From contig JBHIWX010000028.1 in assembly GCA_041987205.1 (NCBI GenBank), forward strand, positions 1-42,941: a stretch of 42,941 nt of DNA, in the 5' to 3' direction. Position numbers and translations under genes: made by a program. The DNA is from BOKV01 sp041987205. GTDB lineage: Bacteria > Pseudomonadota > Alphaproteobacteria > Rhizobiales > Rhizobiaceae. Shown piece by piece: positions 26,220-34,608 of the stretch. Every line of letters begins with the position of its first letter. Position 1 is the first letter of the stretch. The notes below the pieces were generated by a model that saw only the letters and a program-made list of their open reading frames with translations, was not told where the DNA came from and made no database searches.

Positions 26220-26283
26220 CAACAACAGCCAGCGGCATTCTTGCCGCTTGAGCGGCCCGGGAATCTCGATAAGATCGCCGCCC

Positions 26284-27027
26284 ATGACCTACTGCGTCGG
26301 CCTGCGACTCGATCGCGGAATCATCTTTGCCTCGGACACGCGCACCAATGCGGGGTTCGACAACATCGCCTCCTTCCGCAAGATGCATGTGTGGGAGGAG
26401 AAGGGCGATCGCGTGCTGGTACTGCTCGGCGCCGGCAACCTCTCGGTCACGCAGTCGGTTGTTTCCACCCTCAAGGAGGAGATCGCTGATCCGGGTCATG
26501 ACGAGGACGGCCACAACATCCTGAACGCCGGCACCATGTTCCAGGTCGCACGGCGCATCGGCGAGGCGTTGCGCGAGGTCCACAAGACCAATGGCGAAAG
26601 CCTGGGTCCCAACGCCGCCGCCTTCCAGGCGTCCTTCATCCTGGGCGGCCAGATCAAAGGCGACACGCCGCGCCTGTTCCAGATCTACAATGAAGGCAAT
26701 TTCATCGAGGCCACCACCGACACGCCCTTTTTCCAGATCGGCGAGCACAAATACGGCAAGCCCATCCTCGACAGGGTGGCAGTGCCCGAAATGCGCATGG
26801 GCGAGGCGGCAAAACTGCTGCTGATCTCGTTCGATTCGACATTGCGCTCGAATCTGTCGGTCGGCATGCCCATCGACATGCTGATCTACCGCACCGACAC
26901 GCTTTTCATCGGCGAGCAGCGGCGCATCGGCGCCGACGATCCCTATTTCCGCTCGCTGTCGGCCGGCTGGTCGGAGGCGCTGCGCGACGCTTTCTCCAAC
27001 ATCGAATCCTACACCAACGGCGACTGA
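26284..27027 (+). CDS. Anbu proteasome-like peptidase
   Basis: A 247-residue proteasome-type Ntn hydrolase of the Anbu class (ancestral beta-subunit), related to HslV and the 20S beta subunits. It starts MTYCVGLRLDRGIIFASDTRTN; removal of Met1 exposes Thr as nucleophile, and the catalytic Asp (in ASDTR) and Lys (in SFRKMHVW) are at mature positions 17 and 32. ATG 26284 is the correct start because Thr must be N-terminal; an in-frame ATG at 26248 would block it. Published Anbu structures show open helical or ring assemblies with no known unfoldase. It is the last gene of the ATP-grasp operon. Confidence 0.92.
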   Translation: MTYCVGLRLDRGIIFASDTRTNAGFDNIASFRKMHVWEEKGDRVLVLLGAGNLSVTQSVVSTLKEEIADPGHDEDGHNILNAGTMFQVARRIGEALREVHKTNGESLGPNAAAFQASFILGGQIKGDTPRLFQIYNEGNFIEATTDTPFFQIGEHKYGKPILDRVAVPEMRMGEAAKLLLISFDSTLRSNLSVGMPIDMLIYRTDTLFIGEQRRIGADDPYFRSLSAGWSEALRDAFSNIESYTNGD

Positions 27028-27226
27028 TAGGCCCTGATCCGCGCCGATTTCGTTCGATGGAAGCGATTTTTGCAGGATTCGACGTGTCTCGGCGCCGTTA
27101 TCAGCGAAAATTGATCACTCGCAGCCCGCCCCTGTGCGCAATGACACACAAATCGCGGTTTTTTCCGATTATCTCTGGCTAACCGAACGGCACACGCCTT
27201 TCGGACATCGAACCAGGAGTACCATG

Positions 27227-27478
27227 ATGAAACGCATCTTCACTCGGATCGCCCTGACGGCGGTCCTGACCAGCGCGGCGGCCGGGTCGGCCTTCGCGGC
27301 GAACGGTTTCAACCCGTTCTACTATGACGGCTACCAGCCCTTCCACTCGCGTGCCATCGCTGGCGCGGCACCCAACTCGGATGCAACCTTCAACTACGGC
27401 GTTCGCTGCCACTACGAATACCGTGTCCAGCACACGCCTTACGGTCGCCAGCGCGTCCGCGTAAACATCTGCAACTGA
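27227..27478 (+). CDS. Small exported protein with two-Cys TPYG tail
   Basis: An 83-residue protein with a signal peptide (FTRIALTAVLTSAAAGSAFAAN). The mature part is aromatic-rich (NPFYYDGYQPF) and ends C-H-(4)-VQHTPYGRQRVRVNIC-N. This tail matches that of the protein at 4640 in the spacing of TPYG and both cysteines, although the rest differs. AGGAG (27215-27219) favours ATG 27227 (7 nt) over ATG 27224 (4 nt). It is monocistronic, with its own strong terminator. Function unknown; probably periplasmic. Confidence 0.7.
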   Translation: MKRIFTRIALTAVLTSAAAGSAFAANGFNPFYYDGYQPFHSRAIAGAAPNSDATFNYGVRCHYEYRVQHTPYGRQRVRVNICN

Positions 27479-27515
27479 CGCTCCGCGAACCACCGCAGAA
27501 CGTCGGCAGTCCCAG

Positions 27516-27547
27516 AAAAGCCCCGGCCCTTGGCCGGGGTTTTCTTT
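27516..27547 (+). terminator. Rho-independent terminator
   Basis: The stem CCCCGGCC/GGCCGGGG (27521-27528 with 27532-27539) is flanked by AAAAG and TTTTCTTTTG. It lies 38 nt after the stop codon of the small exported protein at 27227. Confidence 0.85.
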
Positions 27548-27712
27548 TGCCCGCATGCCGCTCGGTGAATGGTTTGACGCGGGCTTGGCCGGTCGGAGTT
27601 TCAGAAGGGCGCATGGATTGAACGTACGCCTCGCCAATCGAAGCGCCGAACTCTAGCGGGCGAGGGCGTTCCCGGGGCGGTCAGGGTCAAGAGCCTGGCG
27701 GCCGCGCATCAA

Positions 27713-27742
27713 AAAACCCCGGATCGGCTGACCCGGGGTTTT
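27713..27742 (-). terminator. Rho-independent terminator of the first caspase gene (bidirectional)
   Basis: AAAACCCCGG (27713-27722) pairs perfectly with CCGGGGTTTT (27733-27742) around a 10-nt loop. Read on the minus strand it ends in a T-run and lies 30 nt past the stop codon of the caspase gene at 27773. It can also work on the plus strand. Confidence 0.85.
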
Positions 27743-27772
27743 CGTTTGTCTCGGAGGTTTGCGTGTACCGGC

Positions 27773-29482
27773 TCAGCAGCCGATCAGCAGGCAGCTGCTG
27801 ACCGCACCGCCGATGAGGCCCCCGATCGCAGCACCGATCCCGGAGCGCCGGGGCTGCTGCTGAATGGGCTGTTCCACGATCACCTGCTGCTGTTGCGGCA
27901 CGAAGACCTGCTGCGGCGGCTGCTGCTGGATGATCACCTGCTGCGGCGGCTGTTCCTCGATGAAGACCTGCTGCTGGTCCGGCTGACGCTGCCGCACGAT
28001 GACCTGCTGCTGGCGGGCCGAGCGCGTCTGCACCTGCGGCGTGGCGCTGGCCTGCCGCTTCGGCGTGTAGCACTGGCCGCGCGAGTTCATCTTCTGGCCG
28101 GCTGCGCAGCTCCGTGCGACCGGGCAGCCCTTGCCCTGATAGCCCTCGAGCTGGTCGAGAAGGTCCGCATCCGGGCTGGCCGACGCAAGCTCCAGTTTGG
28201 CCGAGCGGCGGAAGGTGTCGAGCGCGTTCTGGCTGCGACGACCCCAGATGCCGTCTGCACCGCCGGGATTGCAGGAAAGCCGGGCGAGGTGCTGCTGGAT
28301 GCCGCGCACGATCTCGCGCGGATCGCGTTCCGGCTCGATCTTGCGGGTGGCTTCTTCCTTGGCGTCGGGCTTGGTCTCAAGGCTAGCGACCTGCTGCTCC
28401 TCGGTCGCATCCGTCGATGCTTCGGCCGTAGCGGTCTGCGACGCCTTCGCCTTTTCCTGGATGCGCTGCAGCTTCAGCCGTGCCAGCTTGCCGTAGAAGC
28501 TGGAGCCGAAGGACGAGATGAAGGCCTGAAGTTCTTCCGGATCTTCGGAATCCTTCACCGTATCCCAGGCGAGCTGCTCCACCTTGGCGTTGTCGAAGGT
28601 CTGGCCACTCGGCCGGCTCGAGGTTTCACCATCCTTCTTCGAATCGAGGGAGGCGATCTTTTCGGTGTTGCCACCTGGTACAAAGTAGAAGGCACCGAGC
28701 AGGGAGGAGTTGATCCAGGGCGTCTGCTGCTCGCCGGTATTGTCGAACACATCCTTGCGTACCAGCGTCATCATCGTCTGGACTTCGACATTCTCGCGGG
28801 AGATGTTGTCGAGCAGCGCCTTGGTGAACGGGCTGTTGCGGCCCGTGCCATCCAGCGCGACATTGTTCGGGTCGGTGGAAAAGGCGATCAGCGTACCCGG
28901 CGCGGATTTGATCTCTGCAAGGCCCTTGCCGGCGCCATTCGAGCGAGAGGCACTCTTGAACGAACGCGTCAGCGGGTTATCGCGGCAGGCGTCCAGGAAC
29001 AGGAGCAAGGTCTTCACCTCACGCTCCATCTGGCGCTGGATGAAGTCGAGCGGGATTGTCTCGAAATCGAGATCGCTTTCGAAGTCGAGCTTCGCGTCGA
29101 CAGGTGCGAGATAGTTTTGCCCGTTCACCTGCAGACCGTGTCCGGCATAGAACAACATGCCGACATCGGCACCGCGTAGTTCGGCGGCGAATTCCCTGAT
29201 CTTGTCGCGCATGCCGCGATTGGTGAGATCCCGCCCCTCCACGACGACAAAGCCGATCGAGCGCAGTGCGCTCGCCATGTCGGCCGCGTCATTCGACGGA
29301 TTGGCAAGCTGAGGCGCGTGCTGATACGCGCTGTTGCCGATGACCATGGCCACGCGCTTGCCCGTCGCCGCATGGGCGCCGGCCGCCATGAAGGCAAGCA
29401 TGGCAATGAGGGCAGTCGCCGCAACCGCCAGGATTTTCAAGGCGAGGCGGTCGACGATTGTTTCCGATACCTTCGTCGTCAT
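27773..29482 (-). CDS. Exported caspase-family protein 1 (Q-rich repeat, C-terminal glycine zipper)
   Basis: A 569-residue peptidase C14-like protein. Signal peptide or anchor: LALKILAVAATALIAMLAFMAAGAHA (cleavage near 38). The caspase fold (about 41-275) carries the catalytic dyad His115 in FYAGHGLQ and Cys166 in FLDACRDNP. A linker follows, then a peptidoglycan-binding-like module with ADGIWGRRSQNALDTFRR. Residues 491-544 (28012 down to 27851) are five short Gln-rich repeats of the form QQV(I/F)(V/I)xxQP, and the last 25 residues are a glycine zipper, GIGAAIGGLIGGAV. The start at ATG 29482 has GGGA upstream. It is a tandem paralogue of the next gene, with 522 nt between them. Substrate unknown; an Asp, Arg or Lys preference cannot be assigned safely. 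Confidence 0.88.
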   Translation of the reverse strand: MTTKVSETIVDRLALKILAVAATALIAMLAFMAAGAHAATGKRVAMVIGNSAYQHAPQLANPSNDAADMASALRSIGFVVVEGRDLTNRGMRDKIREFAAELRGADVGMLFYAGHGLQVNGQNYLAPVDAKLDFESDLDFETIPLDFIQRQMEREVKTLLLFLDACRDNPLTRSFKSASRSNGAGKGLAEIKSAPGTLIAFSTDPNNVALDGTGRNSPFTKALLDNISRENVEVQTMMTLVRKDVFDNTGEQQTPWINSSLLGAFYFVPGGNTEKIASLDSKKDGETSSRPSGQTFDNAKVEQLAWDTVKDSEDPEELQAFISSFGSSFYGKLARLKLQRIQEKAKASQTATAEASTDATEEQQVASLETKPDAKEEATRKIEPERDPREIVRGIQQHLARLSCNPGGADGIWGRRSQNALDTFRRSAKLELASASPDADLLDQLEGYQGKGCPVARSCAAGQKMNSRGQCYTPKRQASATPQVQTRSARQQQVIVRQRQPDQQQVFIEEQPPQQVIIQQQPPQQVFVPQQQQVIVEQPIQQQPRRSGIGAAIGGLIGGAVSSCLLIGC

Positions 29483-30004
29483 TGCTTCGTTCCCTGTTTC
29501 ACGCCCCGGTTGTGCCCAGTCCACGCCTCGGGCAAGCTACTAAAGCGGGGCTATTTCAGCAAGGTCGCGCTCTTCAGCCGCCTGCCTTGCAGGTTTTCGT
29601 CCACACCATCGTGCTGGCCCCGGCTCGGATGCGGTACGGATCACGCACTGTGTGATGCAAAATGACCACGGAAACGTCCGCTCCGCTGTGCCCTTGATCA
29701 CATTGCCCGCTTCCCGTCATTCGGCCGATCGGCTGGCATCGGGCTGCGGCATGCGCTCAAACGCCTTGTCCTGTATGGCCGGACAGCACATTGCGCCTAC
29801 GACATTATGGCATGTCGCGGAACCTGCATGCCCTAAGGTAACGTATTTGTGAAGGACGGAAGCGCCCGCCGACACGGTTGGCAGTGCAGTTGAAGCCATG
29901 CATGAGGGAATCAGGGCTCTTGATATGGCAGTCCCCGCCACGCGGATGCGGGGCGGGGACCATTTTCTGATTCCACGGGAATCTCAATTCCCGGTTGAAG
30001 GCGT
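29483..30004. other. Intergenic region between caspase genes 1 and 2 (522 nt)
   Basis: Both flanking genes are on the minus strand, so this holds the 3' end of caspase gene 2 and the promoter of caspase gene 1. Two hairpins stand near 29931-29993 (separate entry). The remainder has short open frames (for example 29652-29852, plus strand) without ribosome site or recognisable product. It is less GC-rich than its surroundings. I see no further feature. Confidence 0.5.
29931..29993 (-). terminator. Double hairpin after caspase gene 2
   Basis: On the minus strand the transcript of the gene ending at 30005 would first meet CGGGAAT/ATTCCCG (29976-29993) and then a 9-bp stem GTCCCCGCC/GGCGGGGAC (29931-29960). 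Neither has a strong T-run. A Rho-dependent or mRNA-stabilising end is possible. Confidence 0.45.
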
Positions 30005-31579
30005 CTAGAACTTGCTCCCGATGAAGCCGCCGATCGCACCGCCGATGAAGGCGCCGACCGCCGGGTTGTTCATGATATTGTTGTTCTGCCGACGCTGGTT
30101 GTTGGCGCGCTGCTGCCGAACCGGCTGCTGGTCGCCGCGCACGAAGGTCCGGGTGGAACCCGAGGTCGCGACATTGGCCGCACCGGCAGGGCATCCGGCG
30201 CCCTTGTAGTCCTGAAGCTGCGCCAGCAGTTCGGGCTCCGGATCGAAGGTGACGGGATCGAGTTCCGTGCTGGAGCGCAACAGATTCAGTGCGTTGCGGC
30301 TCCTGCTGCCCCACACGCCGTCCGGCCGGCCAGGGCGACAGTTCAGGCGATCGAGTGCCGACTGCACCTTGACGGTGATCTCGCGCGGGCTGAATTCGGC
30401 CCGCAGTTCCCTGGCGCGTGCGCTCCAGGCTTCCGGCCCGGAAACTTCGCTTGCCGAGACACCGCTCGCCGAAGCGCCGGTATCCAGGCTGGCGACCTTC
30501 TGTTCAGGCGGGCTCTGATCCGCTGTCTTGGCCTCGATATTGGCGATCTTCATTCGCGCCAATTTCGCGTGGAAGGTGTTGGGATAGGTCAGTGCGAACA
30601 GGCGCAGTTCGTCCGCGCTGGTGCTTTTCGCGACTGCTTCCCACGCCATGGCCGCTTCGTTATTGGCAGTCGAACGCGAGCTTGAACCTGTATCGGTTTC
30701 CACCGAGACGACCTTGACGGGCGCCGGCTCGGCCGCCGGTTCGTCACTCGCCGCGAAATAGAACCGGCCGAGCAGCGAGGAATTGATCCACGGCGTCTGC
30801 TTCTCGTCGGTCGTGGTGTAAACCTGCTGGCGGACGTCGGTCATCATGGTCTGGATCTCGACATTGGGCCGCGAGATGTTTTCCAGCAGCGCCGTCGTGA
30901 ACGGGCTGTTGCGACCGGAACCGTCGAGCGCCACGTCGTTCGGCGCGGTCGCGAAGGCGATCAGCGTGCCGGATGCGGATTTGACCTCGGCCAGCCCCTG
31001 GCTGATGGAGCGCGACTTGCCCTTGATTTTCTTCGCGAGCGGGTTGTCGCGGCAGGCATCGAGGAACAGCAGAACCGTGTCGGTCTGGTGTTCCATCTGG
31101 TCCTGGATGAAGGACAACTTGACGGCCTCGAAGTCGAGATCGGTGTCCTGCAGGAGTTTGGCGTCGACGGGGGCGAGGTAGTTCTCGCCGTCGACCTGCA
31201 TCCCGTGGCCGGCATAGAAGAGCATGCCGATGTCCGCGCCGCGCAACATGTTGGTAAATTCCCGGACCTTCTTCGTCATGGCGTCGCGGGTCAAATCCTT
31301 GCCCTCGACCACGTTGAAGCCCAGCCCGCGCAGCGTCACGGCCATGTCGTTGGCGTCGTTCGCCGGATTGGCCAGCGGCGGTGCGTGCATGTAGTTGGAA
31401 TTGCCGATGACCAGTGCCACGCGCTTGCCGGTCGAGGCGTGCGCCGCGCTGGCCAGCACACCGATCATGGCGATCGCGGCCAGAAGCATGAATATCGAGG
31501 ACGCGATGCGTGAATGAGTGGTGGATGTATTGTTCTCGGCCAATGGCCGGAAAGTGCATGCATGAAATGAAGCGTGCAT
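30005..31579 (-). CDS. Exported caspase-family protein 2 (C-terminal glycine zipper)
   Basis: A 524-residue paralogue of the preceding gene. The export segment SSIFMLLAAIAMIGVLASAAHA lies after a longer n-region (about 1-28). The caspase domain (about 51-285) has His125 in FYAGHGMQ and Cys176 in FLDACRDNP. The peptidoglycan-binding-like module is seen in RPDGVWGSRSRNALNLLR. After an Asn/Gln/Arg-rich linker the protein ends in the glycine zipper AVGAFIGGAIGGFIGSKF. ATG 31579 is preceded by a GGGGG ribosome site; the open frame to 31600 adds only seven residues. The Q-rich repeats of protein 1 are lacking. It diverges from the flavoenzyme at 32012. Confidence 0.88.
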   Translation of the reverse strand: MHASFHACTFRPLAENNTSTTHSRIASSIFMLLAAIAMIGVLASAAHASTGKRVALVIGNSNYMHAPPLANPANDANDMAVTLRGLGFNVVEGKDLTRDAMTKKVREFTNMLRGADIGMLFYAGHGMQVDGENYLAPVDAKLLQDTDLDFEAVKLSFIQDQMEHQTDTVLLFLDACRDNPLAKKIKGKSRSISQGLAEVKSASGTLIAFATAPNDVALDGSGRNSPFTTALLENISRPNVEIQTMMTDVRQQVYTTTDEKQTPWINSSLLGRFYFAASDEPAAEPAPVKVVSVETDTGSSSRSTANNEAAMAWEAVAKSTSADELRLFALTYPNTFHAKLARMKIANIEAKTADQSPPEQKVASLDTGASASGVSASEVSGPEAWSARARELRAEFSPREITVKVQSALDRLNCRPGRPDGVWGSRSRNALNLLRSSTELDPVTFDPEPELLAQLQDYKGAGCPAGAANVATSGSTRTFVRGDQQPVRQQRANNQRRQNNNIMNNPAVGAFIGGAIGGFIGSKF

Positions 31580-32011
31580 TACGAGACCCCCTTCGATCAA
31601 AACGTGTATCGAGGCTACAACCAGTGGTAGAAACGATCAAGGCGGGTTGCGCCAAAAATCCTTACTGCGCCTGCCTTTTCGCGGAAAATCCTGCGAATGG
31701 ATGCCTGCTGCCTCCGGTTGCGGAATGGCATGGCGTTGGCAAACAAGAGGAAATCGCGCCAATGTGCGTTTCTTCACATTCCGGGCCGCCGTCCGGGGGC
31801 GGGCGGGCGACTTTGACCGGCAATTCCTGCGGAACGATGCTGCGGCGCACATGCGAGGGTTCGGCTGCGCATCGGTCGCCGATTCGCCGCCGCGAGCGTT
31901 CGTTCACGGCTGGTCGAAAAGGACGATTTCACGCCGCATTTGATAAAGACGCCGCCAGGTTGCCGCGTTAGCATCGCCGTTGGATATCGTACAATCGGCG
32001 GGGGTTCGCTC
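31580..32011. other. Divergent intergenic region (432 nt)
   Basis: It separates caspase gene 2 (minus) from the dimethylglycine dehydrogenase-like gene (plus) and must contain both promoters. A weak candidate for the plus strand is TTAGCA (31968-31973) with TACAAT (31990-31995), 16-nt spacer, just before the GGGGG ribosome site. I see no repeats or small genes here. Confidence 0.4.
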
Positions 32012-34585
32012 ATGAAAAGTCAGGCCAGGGTCGTCGTGATCGGCGGCGGTGTTGTCGGATGTTCCGTGCTGTATCATCTGGCGCGCGCGGGATGGACCGA
32101 CGTGATGCTGATCGAGCGCTCCGAGCTGACCTCGGGCTCCACCTGGCATGCCGCCGGCGGTTTCCATACGCTGAACGGCGATCCAAACGTCGCCAAGCTG
32201 CAGGCCTACACGATCTCGCTCTACAAGGAGCTTGAGGAACTGACGGGCCAGTCCTGCTCGCTGCATCTGGTCGGCGGTTTCCAGATGGCTGACACGCCCG
32301 AGCGCATGGATTTCCTGCGCCTTGTCCACGCCAAATGCCGCTATCTCGGCATGGATACCGAACTGGTCACGCCGTCCGAGGCCAAGGCCATGTTCCCGAT
32401 CATGGACGAGACCAATTTCGTCGGCGCGCTGTGGGACCCGGTCGAGGGCCATCTCGATCCATCCGGCACCACCCATGCCTATGCCAAGGCCGCGCGCCAG
32501 CTCGGCGCCGAGATCGTGCTGCGCAATCCGGTCAAGGAACTTACCCAGGACCCGGACGGGACCTGGAACGTCGTCACCGAGCAGGGAACCGTGAAGGCCG
32601 AACATGTCGTCAATGCCGGCGGCCTGTGGGCGCGCGAGATCGGCCGCATGGTCGGCCTCGAACTTCCCGTCCTCGCCATGGAGCACATGTATCTCCTGAC
32701 CGAGGACATGCCCGAGGTCGTCGAATACAACGAGGCGACGGGCAAGGAACTGTGCCACGTCATTGATTTCCGTGGCGAGATCTACACCCGGCAGGAGCGC
32801 AAGGGCCTGCTGCTCGGCACCTATGAGAAGGCCTGCAAGCCCTGGTCGCCGGTCAACACGCCCTGGGATTTCGGCCACGAATTGCTGCAGCCCGACATCG
32901 ACCGCATCACGCCGTCGCTGGAAGTCGGCTTCAGGCATTTCCCGCCGCTCGAAAAGGCCGGCATCAAGCAGATCATCAACGGCCCCTTCACCTTCGCGCC
33001 CGACGGCAACCCGCTGGTCGGTCCCGTGCAGGGGCTGACCAATTTCTGGTCGGCCTGCGCCGTCATGGCCGGGTTCAGCCAGGGCGGCGGTGTTGGCCTC
33101 GCGCTGACGAACTGGATGGTCAACGGCGATCCGGGTTTCGACGTCTGGGGCATGGACGTCTCGCGCTTCGGCGAATGGGCGAGCCTGCGCTACACCAACG
33201 CCAAGGTGCGCGAGAATTATTCGCGGCGCTTCTCCATCCGTTTCCCCAACGAGGAACTGCCGGCCGCGCGCCCGGCCCAGACCACGCCGCTCTACGACAC
33301 CATGCTGGCGCAGAACGCCGTGATGGGCGATAGCTGGGGCCTCGAAACCCCGCTTTGGTTCGCGCCGTCGAAGGAAGAGGCGAGGGACATCCTGTCCTTC
33401 CACCGCTCCAACGATTTCGAACATGTTGCCAACGAGGTGAGGGCGGTGCGCGAGGGGGTCGGCGTCACCGAGATCGCCAACTTCGCCAAATACGAAGTGA
33501 AGGGGCCGGGCGCCGAGGACTATCTCAACCGTCTGATGACCAACCGCATGCCGAAGACGGGCCGGATCGTGCTGACGCCGATGCTCAACGAATTCGGCAA
33601 GCTGATCGGTGACTTCACCATCGCCAAAGCGGGTGAGGACCGGTTCATGATCTGGGGTTCCTCGGCGGCGCAGATATACCACATGCGCTGGTTCGAGCAG
33701 CATCTGCCTCAGGACGGCTCGGTCTCTATCCACCGTTTCGACCAGACGCTGGTCGGCCTGTCGATCGCCGGGCCGAACGCGCGCAAAGTGCTGGAAAAAC
33801 TGTGCGATGACGATGTCTCGAACGCGGCCTTCCGCTTCATGGATTTCCGCGAAATGGCCGTCGGCGGCGCGCCCTGCATGATCAACCGGCTCTCCTATAC
33901 GGGCGATCTTGGCTATGAGATCTGGATGGCGCCGGCCTATGAGCGCAAGGTCTACGCCGCAATCAAGGAAGCCGGCGCGGATTTCGGCATCGCCGATTTC
34001 GGCATGCGGGCGCTGCTTTCCATGCGTCTGGAAAAGAACTTTCCGACCTGGTTCCGAGAGCTTCGCCCCATCTACGGCCCCTTCGAAGGCGCGATGGATC
34101 GCTTCATCAAGCTCGACAAGAACGACTTCATCGGCCGCGAGCAGGCCGCGAAGGAACATGCCGACGGGCCGAAACTGCGCCGTGTTTCCTTCGCCGTCGA
34201 GGCGGTGGATGCCGATGTGATGGGCGACGAACCGATTTGGGCGAAGGTCGGCGACACCGATTACGGCACGGTGGAGGAACCGCATGGCTACGGGCCCAAG
34301 CGCACCGACGGCGAGGGCAACGAAGCTGGCCCGTCGGCGGCGCAGGAGGGCGATGCCTCCATTCTCGGCACGAAGGATGGGGAATGGCGTGTCGTGGGCT
34401 GGGTGACGTCGGGCGGCTATGCCCATCACGTCAAGCTTTCGATGGCGCAGGGCTACCTGCCGGCCGCGCTCGCCGAAAAGGCTGACGACGGCCTGTTTCA
34501 GATCGAAATCCTGGGCCACCGCCGCCCCGCCAAGATCCTCGTCGAACCGCCCTTCGATCCTTCCGGCGAGCGCATGCGAGCCTGA
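32012..34585 (+). CDS. Dimethylglycine/sarcosine dehydrogenase-like FAD and GcvT-domain oxidoreductase
   Basis: An 857-residue two-part enzyme. The N-terminal FAD-dependent amine oxidase (about 1-430) has the Rossmann motif VVIGGGVVGCS and SGSTWHAAGG, whose His46 matches the covalent FAD histidine of dimethylglycine dehydrogenase. The C-terminal aminomethyltransferase-like domain (about 440-850) binds folate and captures the released one-carbon unit. The family demethylates N-methyl amino acids such as dimethylglycine, sarcosine or 4-methylaminobutyrate; the exact substrate cannot be called. A hydrophilic insert (EGNEAGPSAAQEGD) lies in the last barrel. GGGGG precedes ATG 32012. No linked methylamine, betaine or sarcosine oxidase genes are seen. 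A palindromic repeat array follows its stop codon. Confidence 0.88.
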   Translation: MKSQARVVVIGGGVVGCSVLYHLARAGWTDVMLIERSELTSGSTWHAAGGFHTLNGDPNVAKLQAYTISLYKELEELTGQSCSLHLVGGFQMADTPERMDFLRLVHAKCRYLGMDTELVTPSEAKAMFPIMDETNFVGALWDPVEGHLDPSGTTHAYAKAARQLGAEIVLRNPVKELTQDPDGTWNVVTEQGTVKAEHVVNAGGLWAREIGRMVGLELPVLAMEHMYLLTEDMPEVVEYNEATGKELCHVIDFRGEIYTRQERKGLLLGTYEKACKPWSPVNTPWDFGHELLQPDIDRITPSLEVGFRHFPPLEKAGIKQIINGPFTFAPDGNPLVGPVQGLTNFWSACAVMAGFSQGGGVGLALTNWMVNGDPGFDVWGMDVSRFGEWASLRYTNAKVRENYSRRFSIRFPNEELPAARPAQTTPLYDTMLAQNAVMGDSWGLETPLWFAPSKEEARDILSFHRSNDFEHVANEVRAVREGVGVTEIANFAKYEVKGPGAEDYLNRLMTNRMPKTGRIVLTPMLNEFGKLIGDFTIAKAGEDRFMIWGSSAAQIYHMRWFEQHLPQDGSVSIHRFDQTLVGLSIAGPNARKVLEKLCDDDVSNAAFRFMDFREMAVGGAPCMINRLSYTGDLGYEIWMAPAYERKVYAAIKEAGADFGIADFGMRALLSMRLEKNFPTWFRELRPIYGPFEGAMDRFIKLDKNDFIGREQAAKEHADGPKLRRVSFAVEAVDADVMGDEPIWAKVGDTDYGTVEEPHGYGPKRTDGEGNEAGPSAAQEGDASILGTKDGEWRVVGWVTSGGYAHHVKLSMAQGYLPAALAEKADDGLFQIEILGHRRPAKILVEPPFDPSGERMRA

Positions 34586-34608
34586 CCCCTGTGCGGCAGG
34601 GCGTCAGC

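Noticed and set aside
26248..26284. Upstream ATG 26248 as the Anbu start
   Set aside because: It would bury the catalytic threonine behind 13 residues; the family needs Met-Thr at the N-terminus, as given by ATG 26284.
29652..29852. Possible 66-codon gene between caspase genes 1 and 2
   Set aside because: No ribosome site, no recognisable product, antisense to both neighbours.
31904..34519. 871-codon open frame on the minus strand, opposite the flavoenzyme
   Set aside because: It is a mirror frame of a well-supported gene in high-GC DNA; its composition (Arg/His/Gly-rich, no domains) and lack of ribosome site mark it as a shadow.
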